Shown in pieces: positions 24,866 to 37,862 of a stretch of DNA of 64,000 bases. The position numbers and the translations under genes are program-made. Position 1 is the stretch's first letter. The number at the start of each line of letters is the position of its first letter. The DNA is taken from the NCBI GenBank assembly GCA_015698045.1, contig BLAL01000218.1:992001-1056000 (forward strand). The letters run 5' to 3'. This DNA comes from Rhizophagus clarus (lineage: Eukaryota; Glomeromycota; Glomeromycetes; Glomerales; Glomeraceae). Under the pieces are notes generated by a model. That model searched no databases. It was not told where the DNA came from and was given only the letters and a program-made list of their open reading frames with translations.

Positions 24866-25068
24866 CAAAATCACTTAAATCGTTAACTCATTAACCACAA
24901 CTTTAATACAAAATCACACACAAATTAATATTATACAATTAAACAATAAAACAATTCTTAGTTTTTTTTTTTTATATTTACAAATTTTTATTTAAAAAAT
25001 TTAATTCTCATTTTGAAAAAAAATTTTCATGTATGCTACTAAAAAAAATTTACATAGAAACAATTTAT

Positions 25069-26502
25069 TTAATAATAATAATGTATTCCTCCTCGCACAA
25101 ACGAACTCTTTTTTGGTCTTCCTCTTCTCTTTTTACTTATAGCACTTGGTGCAAATGTTACTCTTGTTGGGACTACCCTCGTAGTAGAAGAAGTAGTAGT
25201 TTTTTCGACAGCAGATAAATGTTTTAATTTAATTATAGATTCGTTAATCTGATCAAGTTTAGCGGAATAATTCAACAACTCTTTTTTAATGGATTTTGCC
25301 ATTCTGAATTCCTTGGACATTTTAAAATAATAATAAAATTCCACCACATCTTTCGTTGATTTATTCAATGATTTTGCGAGCTGACCAAAATTTTTTCCTT
25401 CAGATAAATAAAAAGATAAAAATTTTTTTTGATCATGATAAGTCCAATTTGATAAAATTTGTGATCTCGTCTTTGGTATAGGATAATTTGAATTTTTCTG
25501 AGATGAATTAGAGGTTTGAGAATTTTGAGAAGGAAGAGTAACTTTCCTTGAAAATGGGGGAATATCAGCTGTTTTAAATGAATATTTTTGTAAAATTTTC
25601 TCTTCTTCTGATAAATGATATTTTTTCTTTATAGAAGGAGGGTGGTCTTGATTGGGTATCGATTTTTTACTTCGAGTACGAGTGGCGATACCATTTTTGG
25701 GTAATTTGAATTTTAAGAAAATTTCTTCTTTTGATTTTCTTTGATAACCTTTTTTTACAGTTTCTTCTGATGTGGTATTATTATTATCATTATTATTAAA
25801 AGGAATTTTTTCTTCAGTTTCAACATAATCTAAACAAGAGGATGAAGGTGATGTAGGTGATGTTTGTACAGGTGAAATGATTTCCTGTGATAATAATTCT
25901 TGTTGATTTTGTTTATCATTTTTTTGTTGTTGCTTTTGTTGCAAATCATTATCATTGAAATTAAATATTGGAGTATGATAAATTTTTTGTGATACAAAGG
26001 AGGGGGATAATTCATATACTGTAGGTAAAGACCAAGGATAAGAAATATTTACGACATTATTAACACCGAATGGACCATTAGTAGGAGTCTTCGGAGAATC
26101 AGGTGATTGATCACTTGCGGTATCATGATCTTCTACTCCGAGGTAATGTTGGTCGGATGAAGCCAGCTCGGAAATAGAACAACATGACGAAGTACTATCG
26201 TCATTGGTGACAGAAGGAGGAGAAAAAGTATTATTATTTTGTTGTCTTAATGATAAAATATTTTTTCTTGTTTCATTGTAATCTTCCATTCCAAGATATT
26301 GATGGTCAGATGAAGCCAGCTCGGAATTGGAATAACATGAAGTATTATCATCATTTGTGACAGAAGGAAAATAGGTTTTTGGTCGTGATGTTTGAATATT
26401 TTTCTCTTGATTTGAAAAATAAACCTTTTGATCTTGAGGTAAAATATAAGTATTTAATTTTGCTAAACTATGAGAATAATTGTTGTTGATATCACGAGAC
26501 AT
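25069..26502 (-). CDS. SANT-domain nuclear protein with C-terminal AT-hook
   Basis: Single-exon gene of 477 residues. A SANT (Myb-like) domain lies at about residues 350-405: NWTYHDQKKFLSFYLSEG, then NFGQLAKSLNKSTKDVVEFY, then YYFKMSKEF, with Trp353 and the 'FYYYFK' helix typical of the co-repressor subclass (NCoR/SMRT, Snt1, RCOR) that contacts histones or deacetylases rather than DNA. An AT-hook KKRRGRPKK sits near residues 457-466 and would bind AT-rich minor groove. The N-terminal half is low-complexity, rich in Ser/Asn/Gln, with an internal duplication at residues 45-75 and 95-126. Basic blocks around 260-330 may serve nuclear import. This suggests a chromatin or transcription co-regulator; partners cannot be named. 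No ELM2 domain was seen. Confidence 0.82.
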   Translation of the reverse strand: MSRDINNNYSHSLAKLNTYILPQDQKVYFSNQEKNIQTSRPKTYFPSVTNDDNTSCYSNSELASSDHQYLGMEDYNETRKNILSLRQQNNNTFSPPSVTNDDSTSSCCSISELASSDQHYLGVEDHDTASDQSPDSPKTPTNGPFGVNNVVNISYPWSLPTVYELSPSFVSQKIYHTPIFNFNDNDLQQKQQQKNDKQNQQELLSQEIISPVQTSPTSPSSSCLDYVETEEKIPFNNNDNNNTTSEETVKKGYQRKSKEEIFLKFKLPKNGIATRTRSKKSIPNQDHPPSIKKKYHLSEEEKILQKYSFKTADIPPFSRKVTLPSQNSQTSNSSQKNSNYPIPKTRSQILSNWTYHDQKKFLSFYLSEGKNFGQLAKSLNKSTKDVVEFYYYFKMSKEFRMAKSIKKELLNYSAKLDQINESIIKLKHLSAVEKTTTSSTTRVVPTRVTFAPSAISKKRRGRPKKSSFVRGGIHYYY

Positions 26503-27502
26503 CTTTACTATTATATATATATATAAGGTTATATAGTAAAAAAAAAAGAAACGAAAAAGAAAATGGTATTTAAAAAAAAAAAAATGTATTTCTTTTTCGT
26601 TTAAAAAAAAAAAAATGAAAGAAGAATAAAGGAAAAAAAAAATGAAAAAATAAATAATAATGAAAAAAAAAAAATGAAAATTTTTTTAAAAAAAATTTTT
26701 TTTTTTTTTTCAAGAGTAAGAGTTTGGGTCTTTATATAAAAAAAATTTAATACGATTTTTAGTGTTTGTTTTTTTTTTTTTTTTTTTTAATAGTAGTTAT
26801 TAAAAAAAAAAATTATGAGTGAAAAAAAATTTGGGTAAAGAGTGGCATGTACGCCGAATTTATCTTGCTTAAATATAAAAAAATGGGGTACATCAATCAT
26901 TAATGAGGCTGTATAGGTTGTTATTATATATATTTTTTTATATTATAATCAAAATTATTAAAAATATTTGGGGATCTCAAAACTTGATATCAACAACAAC
27001 TCATTTTTTTTTTTTAAACTTTACCTATTATGTAAATTAACAAATAACGCTTTCAAATAAAGAAAAAAGTGTTTGAGAATATAAAAAAAAAAAATAAAAA
27101 AAAAGGAAAAGAAATAATAATAAAATAATTTATTTTAGGAAAAAAAAACAAGCTTCTGTTCTTGATAAATATCTTGTATACCGCGCCTCCTATATTAAAA
27201 AAAATTTATTTTGATGTTTAAAAAAAAAACAATAATAATAAAAAAAAATTCTCGTAAAGAAATAAAAAAAATTTTTTTAAAAACAAAAAAAAAAAAAAAA
27301 TAAGAAAGTCCTTTTTTTTTCTAAAAAGTTTCAATAGAAAGTCACAGCCGAAGTAATCTTTGAAGATCCTTATTACTTTACATATTACCTATTATAGAAT
27401 CACACAAAGTTGTTGTTTTTCTTTCCTCAAAAGCTACTTTGGTTACTTTGGTTGCTTTGGCTTACGTTGATTACTTTGCCTGGTTTTTAAGGCGTATTAT
27501 TC

Positions 27503-27534
<32 letters not shown>

Positions 27535-27952
27535 TGTTTGTGTATTAAAAAATTATTTTTAGTAAAATAATATTATTTAATATATAATTTTTAATTTTCC
27601 ACGATATTAATTTCCCTTCTTGAAATAAATCATTACGTGAAAAAATAATAATTTTTGTATCGCGAGAATTGAACGTGAAAAAAATATAAATTTTTTAATC
27701 TTCAAATGTCAAAGGAAAAAAAAAAAAAAAATAACGTGATAATAATTTTAACAATATAAAAAAAAAATTTATATTGTTTGATTAATTTTTTTTTTAATAT
27801 CACATTCATTCGTTTTCATCGTTCTATTAATTATTATTCTCGTTATTCTCGTGAAATTTCTTTCTTTTCGTCATTATTGTTGTTAATAATATTGTGCGTA
27901 GAATTACCAATCTTATTCGCGAAAAAAAATAGAGATTATAATATATAAATTA
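26503..27952. other. Intergenic, presumed promoter of the SANT gene
   Basis: Mostly A/T homopolymers, with an ATATATATATATA box just upstream of 26502 and small repeats such as TACTTTGGTTACTTTGG near 27433-27460. No gene seen. Confidence 0.5.
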
Positions 27953-28258
27953 TTACAATGAGTTGCCTGTATATTGTCGTTCATTTATACGCATGTAATC
28001 ACGACATTTCTTTTTTGTGCACGAAAACTTCGTAATTCCATATGATAAATAAAACAAAACAAGTAAGAATCGTACCGCAGTGAAATGTACTGACAACGAA
28101 TAAAGCAATTGATGTTCCGCTACGGATTTTATCACCAAAAAAAACAAAATGAACTTTGTAAAAAAAAAAAAAGGTAAAAAAAAAACAAGTATAATCATAA
28201 CTACGATCGGAAAGATAGTACCGGTAATATTAGTAATATGACATGTAGTTATTTCCAT
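27953..28258 (-). CDS. Possible small membrane protein (doubtful)
   Basis: Open frame of 101 codons with two hydrophobic stretches, about residues 14-43 (GTIFPIVVMIILVFFLPFFF) and 62-76 (VRFLLVLFYLSYG), and a basic Cys-containing tail. Base use between the poly-T runs is less AT-rich than the flanks, which hints at coding. No family recognised and no homolog in the window; poly-T tracts can produce Phe-rich frames by chance. Confidence 0.25.
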   Translation of the reverse strand: MEITTCHITNITGTIFPIVVMIILVFFLPFFFFTKFILFFLVIKSVAEHQLLYSLSVHFTAVRFLLVLFYLSYGITKFSCTKKKCRDYMRINERQYTGNSL

Positions 28259-31200
28259 TGTTTCTTCATTTTCTTTTACATTCTTTAAATGTTCTTTGAT
28301 GATATTCTTTTTTGTTCTTTTGTTTGGATTTTTTTTTAATTATAATAATATAAAAAAAAAAATATGAAAATGATTGACCGGAAACGTATTCTCCATAGGG
28401 CGCAGCACCGCTTTCATTTTTTTTTTAGCGTGAGAAATTGAATCAAATATTTATGCAACATTGAAATGTTTATGCCCTGTGTAACGTATCATTTTATAAT
28501 GTATTTACTTTTACAATATTTTATTTCAAATAATTTCTTTTACATATAAATAAAAAAATAAATTTAAGATTTAACCAATTATTATTAAGAAAATAATCAG
28601 GGGAACTTTATGGGTATGAACTGACAGAACGAACTCCTATTTTGTGATATTATCAAATATTATTATGTATGTAAATTATTAGGTATTTAAAAACGCGTTT
28701 ATAATTTATCTAACAAGAAAAAAAAAATAAAAAAAAATAAAATAAAATAAAATAAAATAAAATGAAAATAAAAGAAAAGAAAAAAAATATATATATATTA
28801 AAAAAAACAAAAGAAAAAAAAATTTTCTTTGCCAAGTTGCCAATACAAGGTGTGAGTCAGAATATAAATATGGTGACAAGAAAATCATATAATTTTTTTT
28901 TTTTAATAATAGAAATTTTAAATTAAAAAAAAAGAGAGCGTTACACAATTGATTTAATTTTGAAAAAAAAGATACCTTTATGCATCAACACAAGCCCATA
29001 TTCAAACAAACCGTTTTTCTTTCTTTCTTTGAACATTCCAAAAATCCAAAAATAGACAGGATAACTAAATTTAGTTTAAATCAAAGAGAAGTAAACACAG
29101 AAAGCTTATAAATCTTAAAAAAAACCACCCTTTGATATAATTATTATAAATTCATGATTAATGATTGGACACGTCTTTTTAATCACGAGATTTGAATTAT
29201 CCTGTTAACATTTTATTTTAGTAATTTTTAGTACGGGAACATTTTTAACAAATAAAAACACTTTTTTTTTTTTTAAAAAAAAAAAAAAAAATTAATATAT
29301 ATATTTTTTAAAAATTTATAATACGTTTATATTTTATTTTTTTATTCTTGTTTTTATTAGGATAAAATTATTTTCAAAAAGGGTTAACTAAAAAGTTATA
29401 AAAAAGGTAACTAAAATAGAATTTAGGGTTTCGTCTTGTAATTCGCGGCTTGTGGGCTTGTGACGATTGATTAAGTAGATTCCAGATCTTCCCAGAGCTG
29501 CTTAACCATATTTGGGCTTTTGTATACCCGTAATTGAAGTTACTAAAACTGCGTATTGATTTTATCTTTTTTATTCATGTGTAAATTAAAAAATTTTTTT
29601 TTTTTATTTATGTCAAAATAAATTAATTTATTCTTTAATGGAAATTTTTTAAAAGAGATATCCCGTTTTAATTTATCTTTTATCAGAATATTTTTTTTAA
29701 AAAAAATAAAAGATTAAACAAATAAACATTATAACCAATTTATATATATACATTTATTATATTATTATTTTTTTTATATTGTATTATATTTATAAACGTT
29801 ACTCACGTATGATATACTTATGATATATGTATGGTAAAAATTGGGGAAATTAAAGAAAAATCATAATATTTTACAAGCGAAGCTTTAACGGTATTATTTA
29901 ATTTAATTAATTTAATTTATTAATCATTTATAGTCTTATTCAAAAAATTTGAGGTTAATATGTCATTTCATGCAATTCATGTGCGTATGTGTACGTTTAT
30001 ATTTATGTATAATTAATTAATTATGTTTATGTAATAAAATATATGTCTACATAAATTTTTTTTTTTATTCGATTTTTTATAATAAAGGAAATAAACCTTC
30101 CTTTGAGAAAAAGGTCAAATGTTTCTTAAAAGGGTTGCATTTTTTTTTTCTTAAAATGGCATCACGTGATTTAAATAAACTCTAATTTGGTAAATTGTTA
30201 TTTTAATAAATTTCGCGAACTCGCGATTTTTTTTTATATTAGAATATTTTATTTACCCTTTTTGAACTAAAAAAGGTCTCATTATAGAACGTATTAAGAA
30301 TGATAATTCCAAAAAATGATAATTCCGAAATGGTCAATTCCAATAGGAGGATAAATTAACCATTTAACTTATTTGTGTTGATTGTATATATGTATATATA
30401 TATTTTTTTAAGAGTTATTGACTTTTTGTCAACTTTTGTCGTAAAGAAAAAAATTTGTGAAAAAAATTTTTCAATAATTCGAAATGCGAGAAATCACGTG
30501 AAATGCACGTTATCAAACCATAAAAGAAAAGAATTTTTTTTTTTTATTCGTTTTATTAACGCGTTTTCTTAAAAAATTTTAAATTAATATTAAAAAAGTA
30601 TTTTAAAATAACATGTTAATATAATAATCAGGTTTAAAAATAAAAATTCAATAAAAATAAAATAAAATATTTTTCATAAAAAAGAATTCCTTTTTTTATC
30701 AGGGGGAATATGTGGGATTTTTTGCTGTGCCACATGACCTCTAAACCCACATGATTTTTTAATTTGTGGCGTTCTTTTTTTTTGTGCCCATCTGGCTTAT
30801 TTGGCTTATTTATGTAGTGATATTTGGGTTTTGATGATCTTTTTATTATGATAAAATTATGGCGTAATCTTTAAACTAATAAAAAAATAGACGTATTTTT
30901 TTATAAATATATATTATTATATATATGTACTGTATGTATGTATATATATGTAAAAGAGATAAAAGAGATAAAATGAGATAAAAAGATAATAAATTTTTAT
31001 ATTTGGTTAAAATTTTGGCAAAAAGTTTATTTGAAACTAAAATATATTTGTAATTGTGAAAATTATGAAAGAAAAACGGTTGTAACGATTGTAATACAAA
31101 TCGTCAAATTTGTAATAATTATCAGTAATATAAAAAAATATATTCGTCATTAACCTTCGTCATTAAAAAAATCTAACATTTAAAAAATCCGCTGCGGAAA

Positions 31201-31440
31201 ATCAAATCAAATCGCGTATAATCAAGGGAAAAACGTGGTATAACAAACCATAATGTTTCGTAATGTTTCGTAATGCCATTTTGAGCATGATTTATATGTT
31301 AATTATGTTAATTGTAAATAAATAAATAATAAAAATAAAAGTAAATAAATGAATAATTATTTATCTATTATTTTCTATTATTTTGATACTCTTTGAGTCT
31401 AGAGAGAGAAAAAAATGGTTTGGTCATTTTTTTTTTTTTT

Positions 31441-31448
<8 letters not shown>

Positions 31449-31471
<23 letters not shown>
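31449..31471. repeat. (AT)n microsatellite
   Basis: About eleven AT dinucleotides following a poly-A run. Confidence 0.85.
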
Positions 31472-32293
31472 AATTTTTAATTTAAAGCAATAATATTATT
31501 TTTTCCTGTTATCTGGTCAATTCATGCAATAAAAATTTTTTCCAATAATAAACATTAATTCTGTTTAGTAAATCGTTAAAAAATCTCTTTCTATTGATCG
31601 GAATTTTTAATCATAAAAAAAGAAAGTTGTGTAATTGATAGAAAAGTTGTGTAAATAAATAAATTTTAATGTACCCCTTAATTAACATTTGAATTCGAGA
31701 ATAAAAAGTTATTAAGTGAAATGTTTTCCAAGGTTTCCTAAAAAAAAAAATCAATTATTAGTGGAGAAATATCATAATATCATAATATCATAATAAAAAA
31801 TAAATAAATAAATAATATTGTACGTGAAGATATATCGTACGTTCTGATTATTAAATGCGTCATACAACATATAAACAAACTTTATTACGCAATACAAACT
31901 ATTATACGTTATGATATTATACGTCAATAGATTATTTCGCGTTAAAAAAAAAAAAACGTTAAAAAACCGTTTAAAAAAAAAAAAAAAATTCATTATTCAA
32001 TTCTTATTATTAAATAGAGAGAAAATATCGAAACTATCTATCATAAGACAATCATTGGAAAATCATAATGATTTGAATGATCTACGTGATTGCTTTTTAT
32101 TGAATGGTTCATATCTGATACATTTTCTGATACATTTTAATATATTTCCCTATATTTGCCAAGAAATTAGGATTTTATCCATTCTTTTCCATTTTTTTCT
32201 AAACTTTTTATCATGTTTTCTATAAAGAAAATTTTAGAAGGAATTTCTTAAATTTTCTTCCTTTCTTTCTCTTTTTCTTTCTTTCTTTCTTTA

Positions 32294-32324
<31 letters not shown>

Positions 32325-33377
32325 GAAAATAATGAATGAATAAATTATAAATGGAATTTTATTTTCATTCATCAAATGATTTTCCTAAATCATATAATTT
32401 TTTTTTTGAGCGAATTAAATAAAAACATGTATGAAATTAAAAATTTCACGTTAGTAAAAATATTGGAATATTCCAAAAAAGAAATTTTTATTACGATTAT
32501 ATTTCATTTATCGGAATATACCGACATTATAAAAGTAAATGTTTACATATATATACAAAATAAAATAAAATAAAGAATACTCCGTGTTTCACGTGAATGA
32601 GGTCCGTTTTTCGGAGTGAGGTCGGATCTTCCGACCTGATCATGTCGGATTGTGATGATTTATCGACGTAACACGGAAAAGACAAACATCACATTCACAT
32701 TCCTAATTTGTAAACAAGTGATTAACCAATTTTGACCTTAAAAAAGAAGAAAAAAATTTTTTTCTTTGTTTGTAAGAAAATTTTGGAATTTTTTTTTTTT
32801 TTTTAGCTAGACTATTATTATAGGGAGTTATATTAATTGCCATTTAATGATCATTCTTGTGAGAAGAAAAAAGTAAATTTAGGAATATTATACAAATGGG
32901 ATGATTTCTATGAGGAAGATCAATTGGTTTGAGTGTTACAAATATTCTGCAATGGAATGTTGGAACCCTAAGTTTATTTTTCTTTCCCAAGACATCATTT
33001 GATCTTTTTGTGTTTCGTTTAAAAAAAGGTCACCGAATTTTTTTTTTTTTCTTTTTTTTTTTTTTTTGACTTTTATTATGGGAACCAATTTTTTTAACTG
33101 TTGAAACAATGGTCAATCGTTTATAATTCAAAATAATATTCTTTGTTAATAAAAATATTATGAAACATGTTTAGCTTTTTTTATTACATTAACCTTATTT
33201 TCCAAAAACGTTTTAAATAATCATCACGTGACAGTACATGTATAATAGATTCTATTATTCATAGTGATACGTTTTCGCGTTTATTCATTGTATTTATGTG
33301 TATTGGATTATTCAAATTGTTAGCATATATATATAATATTTATATTCATGATTATAATAAATGGCACATTTATTATT

Positions 33378-33456
33378 ATATGACGTTTATGACGTTTATG
33401 ACGTTTTTGAATTTATGAATTTATGACGTTTTTGAATTTATGAATTTATGACGTTT
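33378..33456. repeat. TGACGTTTA short tandem repeat
   Basis: Three 9-base TGACGTTTA units followed by two longer units, TGACGTTTTTGAATTTATGAAT-like, the second derived from the first. TGACG is a CRE/bZIP-like word, but repetition alone does not show regulation. Confidence 0.75.
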
Positions 33457-34440
33457 CAATATCTTGTTATCATTGTGTTATTCGTAAACAAGTTTTGATT
33501 GAATATTACATAAAAGGTTTCTTATTACGCCAGTAATCTAATCAATCAACCAAATAAAGTATATTGAAGGAGTAATCTTACGTTAATATTTGTTATTATA
33601 TTTAAACTTGAAACGCGATATTACACATTCTTTCAAAGTATATTGATCTCTGACGCATCTGCAAAGTAACGCAGGAGCACAAAAGGTTCTTTTTGTCCTT
33701 AAATGTTAATCAAATTGCTTTATTTGGTTACCTTTTTTTTTACAAAGTTTCTCTTTTTAATAATAAAAAATAAAAAAAAAAAAAAAATTTTTTTTTTTTT
33801 TTTTTTCTTTTTTTTTTTTCTTTTTTTTTTCTTTTTTCTTTTTTTGCCTTTTTTTTTTGTTTTAATCCTTTTGTGTAAAGGGAGAAAAATAAATTGGGCG
33901 TTCAAGGGCATATCTCCCTTAACCACTTTTTTCCTATTCTGGTAAAACCATTACTTAAGCTTTGAACTATGCCATATTATATCATAACGCAATTCATATT
34001 TTAATCAAATAAGGTTAATCAATCATTTTAGCCTGTACTCACAATTTCAACTGGACTCTCACTTTTGGTATGGTTCATGATACACATGCTAACTTATCAA
34101 AATGTTGATCCTCCCTTTTCCTAATGACTGCGTCGATGTCAGAACGGATCCCCTTTTTTAATTTACCTTTTCCCGATTGGATATCCTGATTTTGATTTGT
34201 AAATCCAAATCAAGGTTTTACTGGTTCATTCGGGCTCTGCATCCCATTGCCGCAGTATTTTGCGCAGGGTTCGCAAATAAGGATCGTCAAATAAATGAAT
34301 ATTCGAGAAACGCGTATCATTCATCTTCAAATAAAAAAAAAGATGTTTATGTTAAAAATATCATATTTTATGATGACATATATTTTTGTGATAACATAAA
34401 TATTTTAAAAAATGGAGAAAATATTTTTTTTAAAAAAAAA

Positions 34441-34463
34441 AAAATAAAATAAAATAAAATAAA

Positions 34464-34501
<38 letters not shown>
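34441..34501. repeat. AAAAT run passing into long poly-A
   Basis: Several AAAAT pentamers are followed by an A homopolymer of more than 30 bases. Confidence 0.9.
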
Positions 34502-34502
<1 letters not shown>

Positions 34503-34934
34503 GGATTTAATCGGAAATCCCATGAAAAAAAAAAGAATGCATTCCAAGAATTACGTTTTGATACAAATCAACCATATTAAGTTAATCATTTAAAAAAGAT
34601 TTATAATATTAATTTAGTAAAAAAGTGATTCTTTATAAAAAATTTATTTTTTTTAAAAAAAAAAAAAAATAAATAAAAAAGGATATATACTCTTTGATAA
34701 TTCATATATGTCATGTAACGGATTATCAGAATATCCGTTTCGTGCACAAATGATAAATTGATAAATTACAAATAATCCGGTTATCCGGAACCGGGATAAC
34801 GTTTGAAAAAAAAAAATAAAAATGTTTTACCAGATAATATTACTATTATCCGAATTCATCCGGATCGCTTTCAATGAGAATTATATACCATAAAGTTCCT
34901 GAAATAAGCACCCTTTTTTTTTGTACGTTAACGT

Positions 34935-35025
34935 AGGTTAATGTACATTTATGCAAGTTAAATACAAGTTAATGCAAGTTAATGCAAGTTAATGCAAGCA
35001 ATGCAAGCTTAGTGCAAGTTGATGC
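34935..35025. repeat. ~10-base AAGTTAATGC minisatellite
   Basis: Several tandem copies of AAGTTAATGC with decayed copies on both sides (GTAGGTTAATGT, AAGCTTAGTGC, AAGTTGATGC). Confidence 0.8.
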
Positions 35026-36432
35026 CGGCCGAGTTCATCATAATGTAGGCGAAAATTGTGGTAAGGTTGCTTATAGTCGGGATTTTACGGTTAATTATGT
35101 TTACTATGGAGATCAAGATCTGCGAGGGGAGGGGGGGGAGGTTTTACTCTTAGGCTTTAAGGATTTTTGGGAAAACAAAAACATCTTGATAACACTTAAA
35201 TGTTGATCACATGATATCAAGGATAAAGGATTATAGAGCATTTGATTTCATGAGATTAAATTTTGATTATTATTATTATGCCAGTGCGTATATAGTAATA
35301 TGAGAGAAACCGATCAATACTGATAATAGTATTATTTCGATAACCGATAAAAAGAATGAATTATTAATAAATTGTATTATTTAATTTCAAATAACCGACC
35401 AAAAAAGGTATTCGTCTCATCTTAATAAGAAGATTCTTTGTTTTAATTCTTGAAGTTTTTACAACTCCACCTTAATTCTTCTTGAAGCTTTTACAGCTCA
35501 CCCTGTAATGAAAATTCCCCCTAATCCTACCATATCCAGTGCATACAATTATTATTTATGCATTTATATATTAATATATTTATTCAAATCTAAGATAAAG
35601 AAAATGAAATGGAAAAGATTGTAGTTTGTGCGGGGTTTTAATACCAAATAAATACGAGTTTTGTACTTGGATGGAAACTCATTCATTTTAAAATTGAGTT
35701 ACTTCACTGACAATCACCACCGACAAACGTTTCATCGACAGTCGTTTCACAATATTAGAATCTTAATTAAATTCAATTTCAAATATCCAATAGAAATTGA
35801 GATAATATCTGTATTTTATATGATCAAAGTTAAAGTATACAGTAATAAAAAAAGAATTTGAAAGATACGCATATTATTATCATTAACATTAAGTATTTAA
35901 AATAAAATATATAAATGGCCTAACGGTGAAATGACCCTGTCTGTGAAATGATATTGTCGATGAAAATGATCGTCAATGAGGTAATTGTCGGTGAATTAAA
36001 ATGCATCCCCTTTTAAATTATCATATATTTATTTGGAAAAGGGTTTTATTTTTTTTCTTATATCTACTTTACCTATTTTATAGATGTAATATAACAATTC
36101 TTAACCTATTTTAGTATTTGTAATATATTAATTTTTGAATCGTGATCATATTACGAATCGTAATTTGGAAAAACGAGTAAATAAAGTGAAGAATTACGCT
36201 TTCTTAGTACTAAGTTATCAGCCTATCCACCCAACGTGAAATTGATATAAACCCGCTAATATTATGAATCGTAATGGATTGATAGTTTTATGGTGGCTAT
36301 CATCAATAATATTGTGTGACTTCAAATTTTATAAATGTAAATCGAATAGTAAAAGAAGAAATTAAACCTATAAAATGATAAAGCAACATGTACTGAGCAT
36401 TTCTATCGGTTTATTTAATAAAAATTTTAATT

Positions 36433-36790
36433 AATATTATGAGTTAAAATTGAATAATTTTATTGCTGTTTTCAAAATGGCTGATGCTATTATGTTTGGA
36501 AGAAAAAAAAAAAAAGAAACTCGGAAACCGGACGAAAACTGGACGAATATTGGTATTCGAATATTTAATCACAAATAAATAACATCAACCATTTTGAAAA
36601 AGGCGATAATAAGAATTTTAATTAATAAATTAATATGTATTATGAGTTAAAATTGAATAATTTTATCGTTGTTTTCAAAATGGCTGATGCTGTTATGTTT
36701 GGAAGAAAAAAAAAGAAACCCGGAAACCGGACGAAAACTGGACGAATATTGGTATTCGAATATTTAATCATTAACATCATCTATTTTGAA
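36433..36790. repeat. Direct duplication, ~200-base period
   Basis: The block from TATTATGAGTTAAAATTGAA (first copy from about 36436) is repeated with few changes from about 36639. Both copies hold TTTTCAAAATGGCTGATGCT, a poly-A run, CGGACGAAAACTGGACGAAT and GGTATTCGAATATTTAATCA. The period is about 203 bases and the copies are roughly 130-140 bases long. Confidence 0.9.
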
Positions 36791-36826
36791 AACGGCAGTA
36801 ACGATAGTAAAAACATCACTAGTTTT

Positions 36827-36882
36827 CATGGAATTTTTATGGATTTTACAATAATTCCATGGAAATCCATAAAAATTCCATG
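36827..36882. repeat. Perfect 20-base inverted repeat, 16-base loop
   Basis: Arms 36827-36846 and 36863-36882 are exact reverse complements (CATGGAATTTTTATGGATTT and its complement). The loop itself contains TTCCATGG, related to the arm ends. No T-run in terminator style; possibly a small palindromic element. Confidence 0.9.
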
Positions 36883-37615
36883 TATAAATTATATTTATTT
36901 TTAGGATCATAATATTAATATATCATATCTCACGAACGTGATATGACGAAAAACATTTTGCCGTTACATATTATAGTTAACAAAGTAATTTAAAAATAAG
37001 TTACACAATATAGACAAATAATTTCGGACTATTGTTGTTTATAGGCCATACTTATTTTTAAAATTTATTTATTTATTTTTGAAAAAGCGAAAAATCGTTA
37101 TAATTTCATTCAATAGAGGAAGTACTATACTGCTCTATCTAACGTCTGCAGCCTACGCATATATCAAAGATAGCACAGACACAATCTCGCAAGAAATTAC
37201 CAACTTTTAAGATTTAATCAATAAATCGATATTTAATTACGCATACCTAACTACGCTTTTTGTTCAGAATAAGTGATGTGTGACAAGATCGACAAGCGCT
37301 AAATATTTTATTTGACAAAAAAGTGAATCACGCTTTTTTGAAAGAATCCCATTGATTAAAGTTATTGCACTAAACTTATTTATTATACATTAAAATAATG
37401 CAAGTGATTATATAATTTATAAACAAAAACATACAATAGCATAAAATCGGTAGTGAAACTTTTTTATTTGAACTTAGACTTAATTAGGATAAATTATTTA
37501 TTATATTTATGCAAAATGGTAGACAAATGATGCATAGATTTGATTGATAATCTACTTTCTGAAATGGCTTTCAAAAGAACCCAAACCGGTTGAACCACTA
37601 AACCGGCGCCATATG

Positions 37616-37649
<34 letters not shown>

Positions 37650-37837
37650 GATATTTCTAACTTGGTTTGAACCGCGATTTTTTTTTTAAAAAAAAAAAAG
37701 AAAAAAAATTATTTTTAAACTTTTTAAACCGTGAAAAATAAAAAAAAAAAATATATATATATAATTTTACCAAGTTTATTATTAATTTATTATTATTATT
37801 ATTTATTATTTTTATTATTTTTATTTATCTGTTATTT

Positions 37838-37862
37838 ATCTATCTATCTATCTATCTATCTA
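37838..37862. repeat. (TATC)n microsatellite
   Basis: About six TATC tetramers, within a wider ATT/ATTT-rich stretch from 37770 to 37975. Confidence 0.85.

Larger units (their letters stand above)
19719..25068. other. Long repeat-rich intergenic region
   Basis: Over 5 kb without a supported gene, containing the convergent 3' ends of the C2/kinase gene and the SANT gene. It is dominated by A and T homopolymers and the short tandem repeats listed separately (20241-20272, 21127-21262, 21415-21690, 24541-24865). Confidence 0.6.

Noticed and set aside
33703-33945. Phe-rich frame and its Lys-rich mirror
   Set aside because: Both are translations of poly-T/poly-A tracts.
36827-36882. Considered as a transcription terminator hairpin
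   Set aside because: Eukaryotic context, AT-rich stem, and no gene end nearby.
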